Source of the DNA: Sulfuricystis multivorans | GTDB lineage: Bacteria > Pseudomonadota > Gammaproteobacteria > Burkholderiales > Rhodocyclaceae | Assembly: GCF_003966565.1 (NCBI RefSeq) | Contig: NZ_AP018718.1 | Span: forward strand, 186,001-250,000 | DNA: 64,000 nt | Direction of reading: 5' to 3' | Part shown: in pieces, positions 19,600-28,243 of the stretch | Numbering within the stretch: position 1 is the first letter of the stretch | How the letters are laid out: each line of letters starts with the position of its first letter | Notes under the pieces: generated by a model | What the model saw: the letters and a program-made list of their open reading frames with translations, nothing else | Databases searched by the model: none | Told to the model about the DNA's origin: nothing | Made by a program: the position numbers and the translations under genes

Positions 19600-20217
19600 T
19601 CACGGTCGCTGGCCGTCACGGAAGTCCGGGCGGCCGTCACCATCGCGGTCACGCCAGCGGCGATCGTCGCGCCGCTCATCCCGCCGACTGTCGCGGCCGC
19701 GATCATCACGCTCTACGCGCGGCGGCTCGGCGCGGCGTTCCTGCAAGCGACCGGGATCGACGACCATCGGCCGGCGGCTCTCAAGCTCGCTGCGTGGCGG
19801 TTCCGGTCGCTCAGAGGGACGGGGTGCGGCGCCGGGGAGGGGGTAGGGCTCGACATGCGGCGGCGGTGCGGGTGGAACGACGACGCGGGGCGGTTCGCCG
19901 CGCTCCCAGCGGCCGCCATAAGGTCGCCAGTGGTCATCATGCCGTTCCCAACGACGCGGTACCCAAACGTACCCAGGCCGCGGCGCTTCCCAACGACCCG
20001 GCACCCAGACGTAGCGGGTACCCACCCAGTCCCAATAGCCGCCGATCCAGACGTAACCGACCACCGGCGGCGGAACGACATATTCGACGCGCGGTGGCGG
20101 TGGCGCAACGCGCACGATGGGCGGCTCATAATAGGGGTCGTATTCCGGATAAGCGGCGCAGCCGGCAAACAGCAGCGCCGTTCCGGCCAGAATCGTCATC
20201 AGTGGCAAGGGTTTCAT
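19600..20217 (-). CDS. YXWGXW-repeat lipoprotein
   Basis: This 205-residue lipoprotein has a lipobox LLFAGC near residues 19-24. Aromatic repeats of YXWGXW type follow (YVWIGGYW, YVWVPGRW, YVWVPRRW). The C-terminal half is extremely rich in Arg, Asp and Pro and is probably disordered. Function is unknown. The start is the ATG at 20217 with a GGGAAGAGAG ribosome site. Confidence 0.8.
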   Translation of the reverse strand: MKPLPLMTILAGTALLFAGCAAYPEYDPYYEPPIVRVAPPPPRVEYVVPPPVVGYVWIGGYWDWVGTRYVWVPGRWEAPRPGYVWVPRRWERHDDHWRPYGGRWERGEPPRVVVPPAPPPHVEPYPLPGAAPRPSERPEPPRSELESRRPMVVDPGRLQERRAEPPRVERDDRGRDSRRDERRDDRRWRDRDGDGRPDFRDGQRP

Positions 20218-20341
20218 TTCTCTCTTCCCGGATCGAGGCGGATGCAAACACGATAACGCAGGCCGCGGACAATGGTCAGCAGTTTGTTACAAACACTTGC
20301 AATTGCTCGGCGGCAGGCTGCTCCGGCGGTATAGTTTCACG

Positions 20342-21106
20342 ATGCTTGATCTTTCCGTCTTCGTCCAGGCGCTCGGCGCCGATGCCCGCTATTTCGATGC
20401 CGAGCTGCTGCCGGAATGTGTTTCGACCAACGCGCTGCTGCTCGCCCGTGCCGAGGCCGGCGCAGCTTCGGGCACCGTGATCGTCGCCGAAAGACAGACG
20501 GCCGGTCGGGGGCGGCGGGGACGGGCATGGCTTTCCGCGCCCGGCGACAGCCTGACCTTTTCGCTGCTGTGGCGTTTCGCGCCCGGAACCCTGCCGCAAG
20601 GGCTGTCGCTGGCGGCCGGACTGGCGCTCACCCAGGCGCTCGCGAAAGTCGGCGCTGGCGATACGGCACTGAAATGGCCCAATGACGTGATGAAAGACGG
20701 CAAGAAGCTTTCCGGCATCCTCGTCGAACTGGTGCCTGGCGCACCGCATGCGGCGGTGATCGGCATCGGCATGAACCTGAGGCTACCTGCCGCGATGCCG
20801 GAAGAATTGCGCGCCAATAGCGCCGCGCTCGATCTCGATACCGATCCGAACATCCTGCTCGCGGCGATCCTGGTCGAGCTCAGAGCGACCCTGGAGGTCT
20901 TCGGCGCGCAAGGGTTTTCCGCGCTGCGCGAGCAGTGGCGGGCGCGCCATGCCTTCGAGGATGCGCCGATCCGGCTTTTCCATGATTTCGCGTCGCCGCG
21001 TGCCGGCATCTGCCGGGGCGTCGATCGCGATGGCGCGCTGTTGTTCGAGAGCGACGGGCGCATCGAGCGCGTGCTCGCGGGCGAAATCTCGTTGAGGCCG
21101 GCATGA
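20342..21106 (+). CDS. birA: Biotin-protein ligase without repressor domain
   Basis: This 254-residue enzyme biotinylates the acetyl-CoA carboxylase carrier protein. The catalytic motif GRGRRGRAW and the KWPNDVM segment are clear, and a C-terminal SH3-like domain is present. The N-terminal DNA-binding domain of bifunctional BirA is missing, so it should not repress biotin genes. It contains a copy of the dispersed 21-bp motif (20649-20669), encoding KVGAGDTA. It overlaps coaX by 4 nt. Confidence 0.93.
   Translation: MLDLSVFVQALGADARYFDAELLPECVSTNALLLARAEAGAASGTVIVAERQTAGRGRRGRAWLSAPGDSLTFSLLWRFAPGTLPQGLSLAAGLALTQALAKVGAGDTALKWPNDVMKDGKKLSGILVELVPGAPHAAVIGIGMNLRLPAAMPEELRANSAALDLDTDPNILLAAILVELRATLEVFGAQGFSALREQWRARHAFEDAPIRLFHDFASPRAGICRGVDRDGALLFESDGRIERVLAGEISLRPA
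20649..20669 (+). repeat. Dispersed 21-bp motif, copy 2 (in birA)
   Basis: TCGGCGCTGGCG-AT-ACGGCAC, preceded by GAAAG. It is translated as VGAGDTA. Confidence 0.7.
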
Positions 21107-21819
21107 TCCTCTGCATCGACGCCGGCAATACGCGACTCAAATGGGGGCTACACGACCGCAGCCGCTGGCTGGCGAAGGGCGTTGTCGCGCACGAGGGCAT
21201 CGCGACGCTGGCCCTGCCCGCGCCGGTGCAGCGCGTCGTGGCTTGCAACGTCGCCGGCAACGCAGTTGCGGGGCAGATCGAAGCCCTTGCCCGCAGCCTC
21301 GCTGCGCCACTCGAATGGTTCGTCAGCAGCGCCGCCTGCTGCGGCGTGACGAACGGCTACGGCCGCCCGGAGCAGCTCGGGGCCGACCGCTGGGCGGCGC
21401 TGATCGGCGCGCGCGGCCTGCATGCGGGGCCGGCGCTCGTCGTCATGGCGGGCACGGCCACCACCGTCGACGCCCTCGGCGCCGACGGCCGCTTCCTCGG
21501 CGGGCTGATCCTGCCGGGACTCGAATTGATGCGTCGGACGCTCGCCCGCAATACCGCCAGCCTGCCGGAGGCGCGCGGGCGCTATCAGGAACTTCCGACC
21601 AATACCGATGATGCGATCGAAAGCGGCGCTCTGCATGCGACGCTCGGTGCGATCGAGCGGATGGCGAAAGCGGCATGCCGCTCCACCAGCGCCGGATTTC
21701 GCGTGCTGCTCTCGGGCGGCGCGGCCGAAGCCTTGGCGCCGCATCTCGATCTGCCGCTGCGGCGCATCGACGATCTGGTGCTCGAAGGGCTCTCGCGCGT
21801 CGCTATTTCTTCTTCGTAG
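21103..21819 (+). CDS. coaX: Type III pantothenate kinase
   Basis: This 238-residue enzyme phosphorylates pantothenate, the first step of CoA synthesis. Motifs include the N-terminal phosphate loop IDAGNTRLKWG, YGRPEQLGADRW, and GTATTVDAL. Coupling of birA and coaX is common in betaproteobacteria. Its last 17 nt overlap the convergent CsgG-like gene. Confidence 0.95.
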   Translation: MILCIDAGNTRLKWGLHDRSRWLAKGVVAHEGIATLALPAPVQRVVACNVAGNAVAGQIEALARSLAAPLEWFVSSAACCGVTNGYGRPEQLGADRWAALIGARGLHAGPALVVMAGTATTVDALGADGRFLGGLILPGLELMRRTLARNTASLPEARGRYQELPTNTDDAIESGALHATLGAIERMAKAACRSTSAGFRVLLSGGAAEALAPHLDLPLRRIDDLVLEGLSRVAISSS

Positions 21820-22705
21820 TCTTTTTCGCGGCAGCCTTGGCGGCCGGTTCCGGAGCAGGCGGAGGTTCCGGGGCGGCGCCAGAGCCCTTGTGCTTGGCAT
21901 CGATCTCCCAGACGAGCTTTTGCACCAGGCGCTGCACCATGCCATCGAGCGTGAGCCCCCCTTGCGCGGCTTGGGATATTCCCAATACCGAGGTGGCTTT
22001 CGCGCCGACCTCCATCTTCTCCTCGGTGTAGCCGATCGCCACCTGCTCGGTGGTATTGGCATCGAGGATCTTGTAACGCATGCCGATGATCCACACCCCG
22101 GTGCCTTCGTCGGTTTTGATCGACGCAACGGCTTGCCCGGCGGCATGACTTTCCTGGTCTTCCCCCAAGGTGCTCAGGATCTGCCCCAGGGCACGGCCAT
22201 CGAAGCCCTGTTTCGCCTGCGCCACCTGCTCGGCCTTCAGGATGTCGAACTTGACCACCCATTTGGTCGTCTTCCACTTGCCTTTTTTTAGCAGCTTGCG
22301 TGCGGCGACCGGATCACCCATCGTGTAGGCAAGCTGGAACTCCTGCAACATCGGGCCCATGTCGGAACGCTCCAGCACGCCGAAATTGGCGCGTCCCAGT
22401 TCCAGCTCGGCGAAATCGGCGATGTTGTTCGGACCGAATTTCTGCGTGAAGGTGGCGTTGTTGCTCTTGATCTCGCCCGGAATGACGACGAGGTTGGGCC
22501 CCTTGATCGCGGCATTCTCATATTCGATCGGCTTGTACATCGCCTTGTCGGCCATTTCGTTGGCTTTCTGCGAAGTATCGGAGCCGGCGGTCGGCGAAGG
22601 ATTGTCGGCATCCGCGGGCTTGAACGGGTTCGTTTGCAGGCAACCGGACAACATCGATCCAACACAAAGCGCGATGATTGCCGTGCGCTTCGCAATCGGC
22701 TTCAT
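21803..22705 (-). CDS. CsgG/HfaB-like lipoprotein, paralogue 1
   Basis: This 300-residue protein has a lipobox MLSGC at about residues 18-22 and a CsgG-like body with VVIPGEIKSNNATFTQK, ADFAELELGRANFGVLERSD and VGYTEEK-type segments (here IGYTEEKMEVG). The C-terminal tail is rich in Ala, Pro and Lys. CsgG and HfaB form outer-membrane channels that secrete curli or holdfast subunits. It shares most of its sequence with the next gene, indicating tandem duplication. The lipobox argues for outer-membrane anchoring; pore formation is inferred. Confidence 0.8.
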   Translation of the reverse strand: MKPIAKRTAIIALCVGSMLSGCLQTNPFKPADADNPSPTAGSDTSQKANEMADKAMYKPIEYENAAIKGPNLVVIPGEIKSNNATFTQKFGPNNIADFAELELGRANFGVLERSDMGPMLQEFQLAYTMGDPVAARKLLKKGKWKTTKWVVKFDILKAEQVAQAKQGFDGRALGQILSTLGEDQESHAAGQAVASIKTDEGTGVWIIGMRYKILDANTTEQVAIGYTEEKMEVGAKATSVLGISQAAQGGLTLDGMVQRLVQKLVWEIDAKHKGSGAAPEPPPAPEPAAKAAAKKTTKKK

Positions 22706-22734
22706 GGCTTTTCTCTCCCCTTGTTACGAACGAA

Positions 22735-23523
22735 TCACTTGTAGCGGGAATCGATTTCCCAGACGAGTTTCTGCACCAGGCGCTGCACCATGCCATCGAG
22801 CGTCAGTCCCCCTTGGGCACCCTGCGAGATGCCCAGCACCGAGGTGGATTTCGCGCCGACCTCCATTTTCTCTTCGGTGTAGCCGGTCGCCACCTGCTCG
22901 GTGGTGTTGGCATCGAGGATCTTGTAGCGCATGCCGATGATCCAGACGCCGGTCGCCTCACCGGTCTGCACCGAGCCGACCGCGGTGCCGGCGGCGGCCG
23001 AGCCGCGCCCGCCGCCCAGGATGCCGATGATGCTGCCGATGGCGCCGCCATCGAAGCCTTCCTGTGCCTTGGCGACCTGCTCGGCTTTCAGCACGTCGAA
23101 TTTGACCACCCATTTGGTCGTCTTCAACTTGCCTTTCTGCAATGTCTTCTGCGCGGCGGCGGGATCGCCCATCGTGTAGGCGAGCTGGAATTCCCTGAGT
23201 AGCGGCCCCATGTCGGCACGCTCCAGCACCGCGAAATTGGCGCGCCCGAGCTCCAGCTCGGCGAAATCGGCGATATTGTTCGGGCCGAACTTCTGCGTGA
23301 AGGTGGCATTGTTGCTCTTGATCTCACCGGGGATGACGACGAGAGCGGGACCGCGTTTGGCGGCATTCACATACTGGACGTCCTTGTACATCCCGCGCTC
23401 GGCCATCTCATTGGCCTTTTGCGAAGTCGAAGAGCCGGCGGTCGGCGAGGGGCTGTCGAACACCGGCTGGGCCGCCGTGGCCGTGGCGAACAGGAAAGCG
23501 GCGGCAAAGGGCAGGCAACGCAT
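22735..23523 (-). CDS. CsgG/HfaB-like protein, paralogue 2, secreted without lipobox
   Basis: This 262-residue paralogue of the preceding protein keeps long identical blocks (such as NNIADFAELELGRANF and GMRYKILDANTTEQVA). It starts with an ordinary signal peptide (FLFATATAAQ) and lacks the lipobox cysteine and the Lys/Ala tail. The start is the ATG at 23523, with GAGGAG 6 nt upstream; an ATG two codons earlier sits too close to that site. The pair may be mixed subunits of one channel or a pore and a periplasmic partner. Confidence 0.8.
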   Translation of the reverse strand: MRCLPFAAAFLFATATAAQPVFDSPSPTAGSSTSQKANEMAERGMYKDVQYVNAAKRGPALVVIPGEIKSNNATFTQKFGPNNIADFAELELGRANFAVLERADMGPLLREFQLAYTMGDPAAAQKTLQKGKLKTTKWVVKFDVLKAEQVAKAQEGFDGGAIGSIIGILGGGRGSAAAGTAVGSVQTGEATGVWIIGMRYKILDANTTEQVATGYTEEKMEVGAKSTSVLGISQGAQGGLTLDGMVQRLVQKLVWEIDSRYK

Positions 23524-23541
23524 GGTCATCTCCTCGAAAGA

Positions 23542-25059
23542 TCAATCGGAACAGTAATCGCCGAACAGGCGGCCGACGACTTCCTCGCTCTTCTCGTCCC
23601 ACAACGCGCGGACCGTTTGCTGGCGGTTCGCGCCGCTGAAACTCGAACCGTACGCCGAGGTCGAGGCGACCGCATTGCCGTTTTTGAGCAGCAAGGTGAA
23701 GTCGGCGGTCAAATCCACTTCGTTGATGCCGACCAGGCGATTGATGCCTGACGCGGCGGTGATCTTGCCGCGCACGACGAAGTCGGCGCCCGCCTTGTTC
23801 GCGGCGAGTTTCACGCCGATGCTCTTCAGCTTCGCTTCCAGCGACTGGCGCACCACTTCGCCACCGCCGCTGCGATCGTCGAGCTGCAGGGCCACTTTCT
23901 TGTTGCGGATCATGTCGCGGCAGCCGATCGACAGGAACTCGGCGGCCTTGACGGTGGCCTGGCCTTCGTCGTCGGAGAAGCTGAACTTGCGCGCCGAGCC
24001 ATAGACGCCGCCGGGTCGCGCCGCGGCCAGCCGGGTCGGAGCGGCAGGCGGCTGGCCGAAGGCGGGCGTTGGCGCTGCGCTCGCTGCAGGCGCGGCTGTC
24101 TGCCCGCCATCGGCCGTGCGCGTCTCGCTGCGCGCCAAGGTCTGCCGGCTCTTCATGGCTTGCAGGCGGTTTTTGGCCAGCTCGGCGAATCTGCCGTTTG
24201 GATATTGCGCGAGGTAGGACTCGAAATCTGCGCTGCTGTCCGAGTTGGCGATCGAGTTCCAGTAGGCGAGCTCGATCGCCGCATCGTCGGTCTGCTTGCC
24301 TGCCGGCGGCGGCACGAAATACATGTCGCCGCCTTTCAGGCTCGATTCCTCGCGCGGCGATTGACGGCGGCCGGCAAGCCTTTCCGATTCGATCTCGACC
24401 GCCTCGCGGGTACGCTTGAATACCTGCTCGACCGTCAATCCCGGCACCTTGACGTTGGCCATCAGATGCTTCGTGTAGAGACCGTTGCGATCCGAGCCGT
24501 CGAGCGCCTCGGTGCCCGGCGCGGTGGAAAAGGCGATCAGCGAACCGGAGGGCGCATCCATCGGCGCAAGCCCACGCGATTTGAGCGAGCGGGTCTTGAG
24601 GAACGGATTGTTGCGGCAGGCATCGAGCACGACGACATTGACGCGGTTTTTCGAGTCCTCCATGTAGCGCAGCACGAGATTGGCCGGCACGGCGTTCTTT
24701 TTCACCTCTTCCTCGTTGCGGATCGACTCATTGACGGGCAACAGATAGTTCTCGCCCTCGACCTGCACGCCGTGACCGGCGTAGTAGAACAGCGCGATGC
24801 CGTCGTTCCCCTTGATCCGCTCGCCGAAATCACGGATCGCCTGCATCATCGCCTCCTTGTTCTGGTTGGTGATCACGCGCGCATCGAAACCGATCTCCCG
24901 CAGGGTCTTCGCGAAATCGTTCGCGTCATTGACCGGGTTGTCGAGCGGCCCCAGCGAGTAGGCGGCATTGCCGATCAACAGCGCATAGTTTTTCGCCCAG
25001 GCGGGCGTGGCTGCACTCGCCGCGAGCGCGACGAGCCCGATCATCAGATAGCGGATCAT
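23542..25059 (-). CDS. Secreted caspase-fold (C14) protease with C-terminal accessory domain
   Basis: This 505-residue protein has a signal peptide (cleavage near AWA-KNYA). The caspase-like domain spans about 23-245, with catalytic His96 (YYAGHGVQ) and Cys148 (LDACRNNP). A short helical module follows (YWNSIANSDSSADFESYL), then a linker rich in Ala and Pro. A C-terminal region (about 360-505) resembles domains of CsgG- or FlgO-type outer-membrane factors (VRGKITAASG). It sits 12 bp upstream of the CsgG-like pair in the same direction. It may process or licence exported subunits; this is inference. Confidence 0.82.
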   Translation of the reverse strand: MIRYLMIGLVALAASAATPAWAKNYALLIGNAAYSLGPLDNPVNDANDFAKTLREIGFDARVITNQNKEAMMQAIRDFGERIKGNDGIALFYYAGHGVQVEGENYLLPVNESIRNEEEVKKNAVPANLVLRYMEDSKNRVNVVVLDACRNNPFLKTRSLKSRGLAPMDAPSGSLIAFSTAPGTEALDGSDRNGLYTKHLMANVKVPGLTVEQVFKRTREAVEIESERLAGRRQSPREESSLKGGDMYFVPPPAGKQTDDAAIELAYWNSIANSDSSADFESYLAQYPNGRFAELAKNRLQAMKSRQTLARSETRTADGGQTAAPAASAAPTPAFGQPPAAPTRLAAARPGGVYGSARKFSFSDDEGQATVKAAEFLSIGCRDMIRNKKVALQLDDRSGGGEVVRQSLEAKLKSIGVKLAANKAGADFVVRGKITAASGINRLVGINEVDLTADFTLLLKNGNAVASTSAYGSSFSGANRQQTVRALWDEKSEEVVGRLFGDYCSD

Positions 25060-25091
25060 GGAACGATTCCTCGATGGGCAGGCAAAGAATG

Positions 25092-26141
25092 CTAACGCAT
25101 TTCGGCGTGGAAGAGGTACTCGCCGCCCTCGACATGGCCGGCCGAGACCACCGCGCCGTATTGCGGTTTCTGCGGATATTCCTTCGTCACGCCGTGATGC
25201 ACCTCGCGCCAGACCTCGAAGCCCGGCGTCAACCCACCTGCCGCCTCCAGCGTGCGCACCAGATTCCAGGCGAAGATCGAGTGACCCTCCTTGCCCTCGT
25301 CGGAAACCGGCTCTTCATCGCCGGAGGTGAGGACCAGCACCGAGCGGCGGCGCAGGATCTCCTCAGGCTTGGTCGTGCCTGGTGCGACGAATTTCTTCTC
25401 GCGGGCGAGCGTGCCGGAAAAGCAGGAATCGGAAACGAGGATGATCTGCCGCGCCGGGATCGCTGCCAGCAGCCGCGCGACATCGTCGTTGGATATCCAG
25501 CCCTTTGCAGTCTTCACCGAGGCATCGACGGGAATCCAGTAGCCCATCTTCGTGTCATCCATCTCGTAGCCGTGGCCGGCATAGAGGATCAGTACCGCGT
25601 CTTCCGGTTTCGCCTCGGCCGCCAAGTGGTTCAACGCAGAGACGATCACCTGCTTGCCCGCGTTTTTTAAGAGTTCTACGCGGTAGCCAAAGCGTCGTTC
25701 CAGCACCTGGCCGATGCGCGTGACATCGGCAAGCGGCGTCTCGAGCGGCGGGATCGGTGCTGTGTAGTCGTTGTTGCCGATCAACAGCGCCAGCCGCCTT
25801 GCAGGAACGACAGGCGCCGAACTCGGCGCTGGCGGGACGGCTTCTTTCATCGCCACCTCCGGGGTCGCTTGCATGGGTTCGGGCGGTGGCGCCGGCGGCA
25901 GCAGACATTCGCTGGCTTTGGGCTTGACGCCCGGCGCGCAGACCGGCACATCGGCCGCCTGTGGGTTCTTGCGCAGCTCTTCGAGCGCTTCGCGATAGAG
26001 CAGCGTGCGCGCCTGATGACGCTGCAAGGTCATGGCCTGGAATTGCGCGAAACCCGGCGGTCCGCCGATGAACATCGGCGGGAACTGGGCGAGCACGGAC
26101 TGTGCCGCGAACAGGATCAGCAACAGTGCAAAACGCATCAT
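25092..26141 (-). CDS. Second secreted caspase-fold (C14) protease
   Basis: This 349-residue protein has a signal peptide (to about residue 19) and a proline-rich linker with two cysteines. The caspase-like domain (about 115-345) has catalytic His190 (LYAGHGYE) and Cys240 (SDSCFSG). It is only distantly similar to the caspase downstream, so this is not a recent duplication. It lies in the same direction, 32 bp from the first caspase gene. A copy of the dispersed 21-bp motif lies within it (25823-25843). Confidence 0.82.
   Translation of the reverse strand: MMRFALLLILFAAQSVLAQFPPMFIGGPPGFAQFQAMTLQRHQARTLLYREALEELRKNPQAADVPVCAPGVKPKASECLLPPAPPPEPMQATPEVAMKEAVPPAPSSAPVVPARRLALLIGNNDYTAPIPPLETPLADVTRIGQVLERRFGYRVELLKNAGKQVIVSALNHLAAEAKPEDAVLILYAGHGYEMDDTKMGYWIPVDASVKTAKGWISNDDVARLLAAIPARQIILVSDSCFSGTLAREKKFVAPGTTKPEEILRRRSVLVLTSGDEEPVSDEGKEGHSIFAWNLVRTLEAAGGLTPGFEVWREVHHGVTKEYPQKPQYGAVVSAGHVEGGEYLFHAEMR
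25823..25843 (+). repeat. Dispersed 21-bp motif, copy 3 (antisense in caspase gene)
   Basis: TCGGCGCTGGCG-GG-ACGGCTT; the last two bases differ from the consensus. It runs opposite to the coding direction. Confidence 0.6.
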
Positions 26142-26281
26142 TCTGAAGCCCTCAGTTGGGCGCGCCCGATGGTGCGTCCCGACGGGTGCAAAGCGGGCTC
26201 CCCTTCGCGGTGAGCGGTGAAGGAGAGGAAGCTTCTGATTTCCGAAGACATTTTTTACCTTGAGCAGCGGTCAACCGGGGC

Positions 26282-26320
26282 TCATCCTCCGCGGGTGGGC
26301 GTGGCGATCATGCGCGTTAG
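26282..26320. repeat. 39-bp repeat, copy A
   Basis: This matches 63561-63599 at 33 of 39 positions, with two conserved blocks TCATCCTCCGCGGGTG and TCATGCGCGTTAG around a variable centre. It lies in the gap between the second caspase gene and the hydrolase gene. The rest of that gap (26142-26322) holds nothing I recognise. Confidence 0.55.
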
Positions 26321-26322
26321 GA

Positions 26323-27123
26323 TCATGGCAGCCTCCCGATCAGTCGTTGCGCCTCCTGAACCGGCCAGCAGGCATGGTCGGCTTGTGGCCAGAGTCGGTA
26401 TTCTCCTCCTAACGCAGGCACAGCGGCGGCGATGACTGCGGGCGGCACGATCTCGTCACGGCCGCCGGCGACATGGATGGCGGGAATCGACAGCGCCGGC
26501 CCGCCCATCGGATCGAGCCCGGTCAGCGGCGAAATGTCGAGCCGGCGCGTCCAGGCTTCCACCGCCAGCGGGGCCATCAAAGTGACGACCGACGACACAT
26601 CCTGCCGCCGCTGGGCAAGCAGCACGGCCAAAGTGCCGCCGCCGGAATGACCAACGAGTTTCAGACGGCTGGCGCCCGCGGTGCGTTTGAGTTCATCGAG
26701 CGCCCGATCGAGCGCGCTGACGATTTCGGGTGCAAAGCGGCGCAGCGTCCAGTGTTCCAGTCGGCAAGCATCGCTGCGCTCGAATTGGCAAGGCCGCGCA
26801 AGATAGGCAACGGGGCCGGCAAGCGCCTGGGCCAGCGCTGCCGCCTGGCTTGCCTCCGGCGTCGGATCGGCAGGCGGCCAGCGCGGGTTGAACCAGGCCG
26901 CGCCATCGCCTTCGATGATCACGGTCAGCGTCTTGCCTTCCCCTTTGCGCAGCCAGGCCAGCACGGGAAAGTCGGCGCTGGCAAGACGGCAGCGTGCAAA
27001 ACCCGCCGCATTCAAGCCCGCATCGACGCGCGCGGCGCTGCCCGCCGGCAAGCCGCAGACGCAGCCGGCGAGGAGAAGAAAAGAAAAGGCCGCGAGCGCG
27101 CCCGCGGCCCTGGTGCGCTGCAT
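26323..27123 (-). CDS. Alpha/beta-hydrolase-fold lipoprotein
   Basis: This 266-residue protein has a lipobox LLLAGC (residues 16-21). It has the nucleophile-elbow motif GHSGGG, a downstream GGRDEIVP acid segment and a His near the end (QADHACW), so a Ser-Asp-His triad is plausible. It is predicted to be outer-membrane anchored. The substrate is unknown. It contains a copy of the dispersed 21-bp motif. It is in the same direction as the caspase genes and may belong to the same unit. Confidence 0.75.
   Translation of the reverse strand: MQRTRAAGALAAFSFLLLAGCVCGLPAGSAARVDAGLNAAGFARCRLASADFPVLAWLRKGEGKTLTVIIEGDGAAWFNPRWPPADPTPEASQAAALAQALAGPVAYLARPCQFERSDACRLEHWTLRRFAPEIVSALDRALDELKRTAGASRLKLVGHSGGGTLAVLLAQRRQDVSSVVTLMAPLAVEAWTRRLDISPLTGLDPMGGPALSIPAIHVAGGRDEIVPPAVIAAAVPALGGEYRLWPQADHACWPVQEAQRLIGRLP
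26972..26992 (+). repeat. Dispersed 21-bp motif, copy 4 (antisense in hydrolase gene)
   Basis: TCGGCGCTGGCA-AG-ACGGCAG, preceded by GAAAG. It runs opposite to the coding direction. Confidence 0.65.
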
Positions 27124-27133
27124 CGGCCAGAAA

Positions 27134-28201
27134 TCAGAAGCGCAGGCCGATGTTGGCGACCAGCTGATGCTGCTTCTGGTTCGAGCGGCTCTCTTCTTGC
27201 TGCCAGACGATACCGCCGGTCAGGCCACGGGAGACCGAGAGGAAGTTGACGCCCAGGCTCCATTGCCAGGCATCCTTGCCGATCGGATCCGCAGCCCCGG
27301 ACAATGACGTGCTGCGATGGTCGTTTAAATAGCTCAGGCCGATGTAGGGCATGGCGCCACCCATCCACCAGGCCGCCTGCGCACCCAGGTGCCAACGGTC
27401 GATCTTGTTGGTCGCGCCGGTGCTATTCAGCGTCGTGCCATTGAGCTTGGCCTCGTCGTATTTTTCCTCGCCGTGCATGTAGCCAAGCTTGCCGGAGAGC
27501 TGGGTATTGCCCATCCATCTAGAGTAGTTGAGATTGATCCCGGCGAACCAGCGGTCGGCATCGGCCTTGACATTGCCGGTCTGCGACAGCTCGCCCTGAC
27601 CGAAACCGAGCGAGGCATCAAGCGCGAGCTCCTTGGAAATGGAGTAACCGACATAAGGCGCGATCATGTAGCCCTTGTTGGTCAATGCGTTCTGCATCAA
27701 GCCGTTGGCATAGCTGTCGCCGGACGAGCGGTCGATCGCTGCCGATACGCCAGCGACGAACCGCGAGGAAAGCGCATAATCACCACCGATCACCGTGTTG
27801 AGCGAATCGGTGCTCAGTCGGATATTGCTGCCGGCCAGCGGTCGGAAATACTCTTGCCTGGTGCGTGCGTCATTCAAGTTACCCCAGATATTCCAAGGCT
27901 TACCGGGCGTGGCGGCCGCCGCGCCGGTCGAAAGGCCGGCGACTTCCGTCGGGGGCGAGGCCAGAAAGCGATTGATGAGCGCCGTGGAGATGGCGGAAAT
28001 CTGAGCGAACGAGGTTTGAGTAATCGAGACTGCCGCATTTTGCTGGCTCGCCCCGAAGCATTCCGGGTGATATTGAGGCGCATCGGGCCAGATACCATTG
28101 GCGTAATCCGACAACACGATATCACATGGTGTGGCCATGGCCCCGGCGCTGGCCAAAGTGGCCGCGGCGAAAACCGCGCTTTTGAGCATTGCTCTTTTCA
28201 T
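27134..28201 (-). CDS. Outer-membrane beta-barrel (autotransporter-like) protein
   Basis: This 355-residue protein has a signal peptide (cleavage near AMA-TPC) and a short Cys-containing N-terminal part. A long stretch of alternating aromatic and polar residues follows and ends in ANIGLRF, the C-terminal phenylalanine signature recognised by the BAM complex. The barrel resembles autotransporter beta-domains (about 90-355). No passenger of normal size is present, so it may be a stand-alone barrel in the surface locus. The start is the ATG at 28201 behind GGGAGAAA. Confidence 0.78.
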   Translation of the reverse strand: MKRAMLKSAVFAAATLASAGAMATPCDIVLSDYANGIWPDAPQYHPECFGASQQNAAVSITQTSFAQISAISTALINRFLASPPTEVAGLSTGAAAATPGKPWNIWGNLNDARTRQEYFRPLAGSNIRLSTDSLNTVIGGDYALSSRFVAGVSAAIDRSSGDSYANGLMQNALTNKGYMIAPYVGYSISKELALDASLGFGQGELSQTGNVKADADRWFAGINLNYSRWMGNTQLSGKLGYMHGEEKYDEAKLNGTTLNSTGATNKIDRWHLGAQAAWWMGGAMPYIGLSYLNDHRSTSLSGAADPIGKDAWQWSLGVNFLSVSRGLTGGIVWQQEESRSNQKQHQLVANIGLRF

Positions 28202-28243
28202 CGAATTTCTCCCATGCATGACAAAAAACCAGCTTGATTCAGG

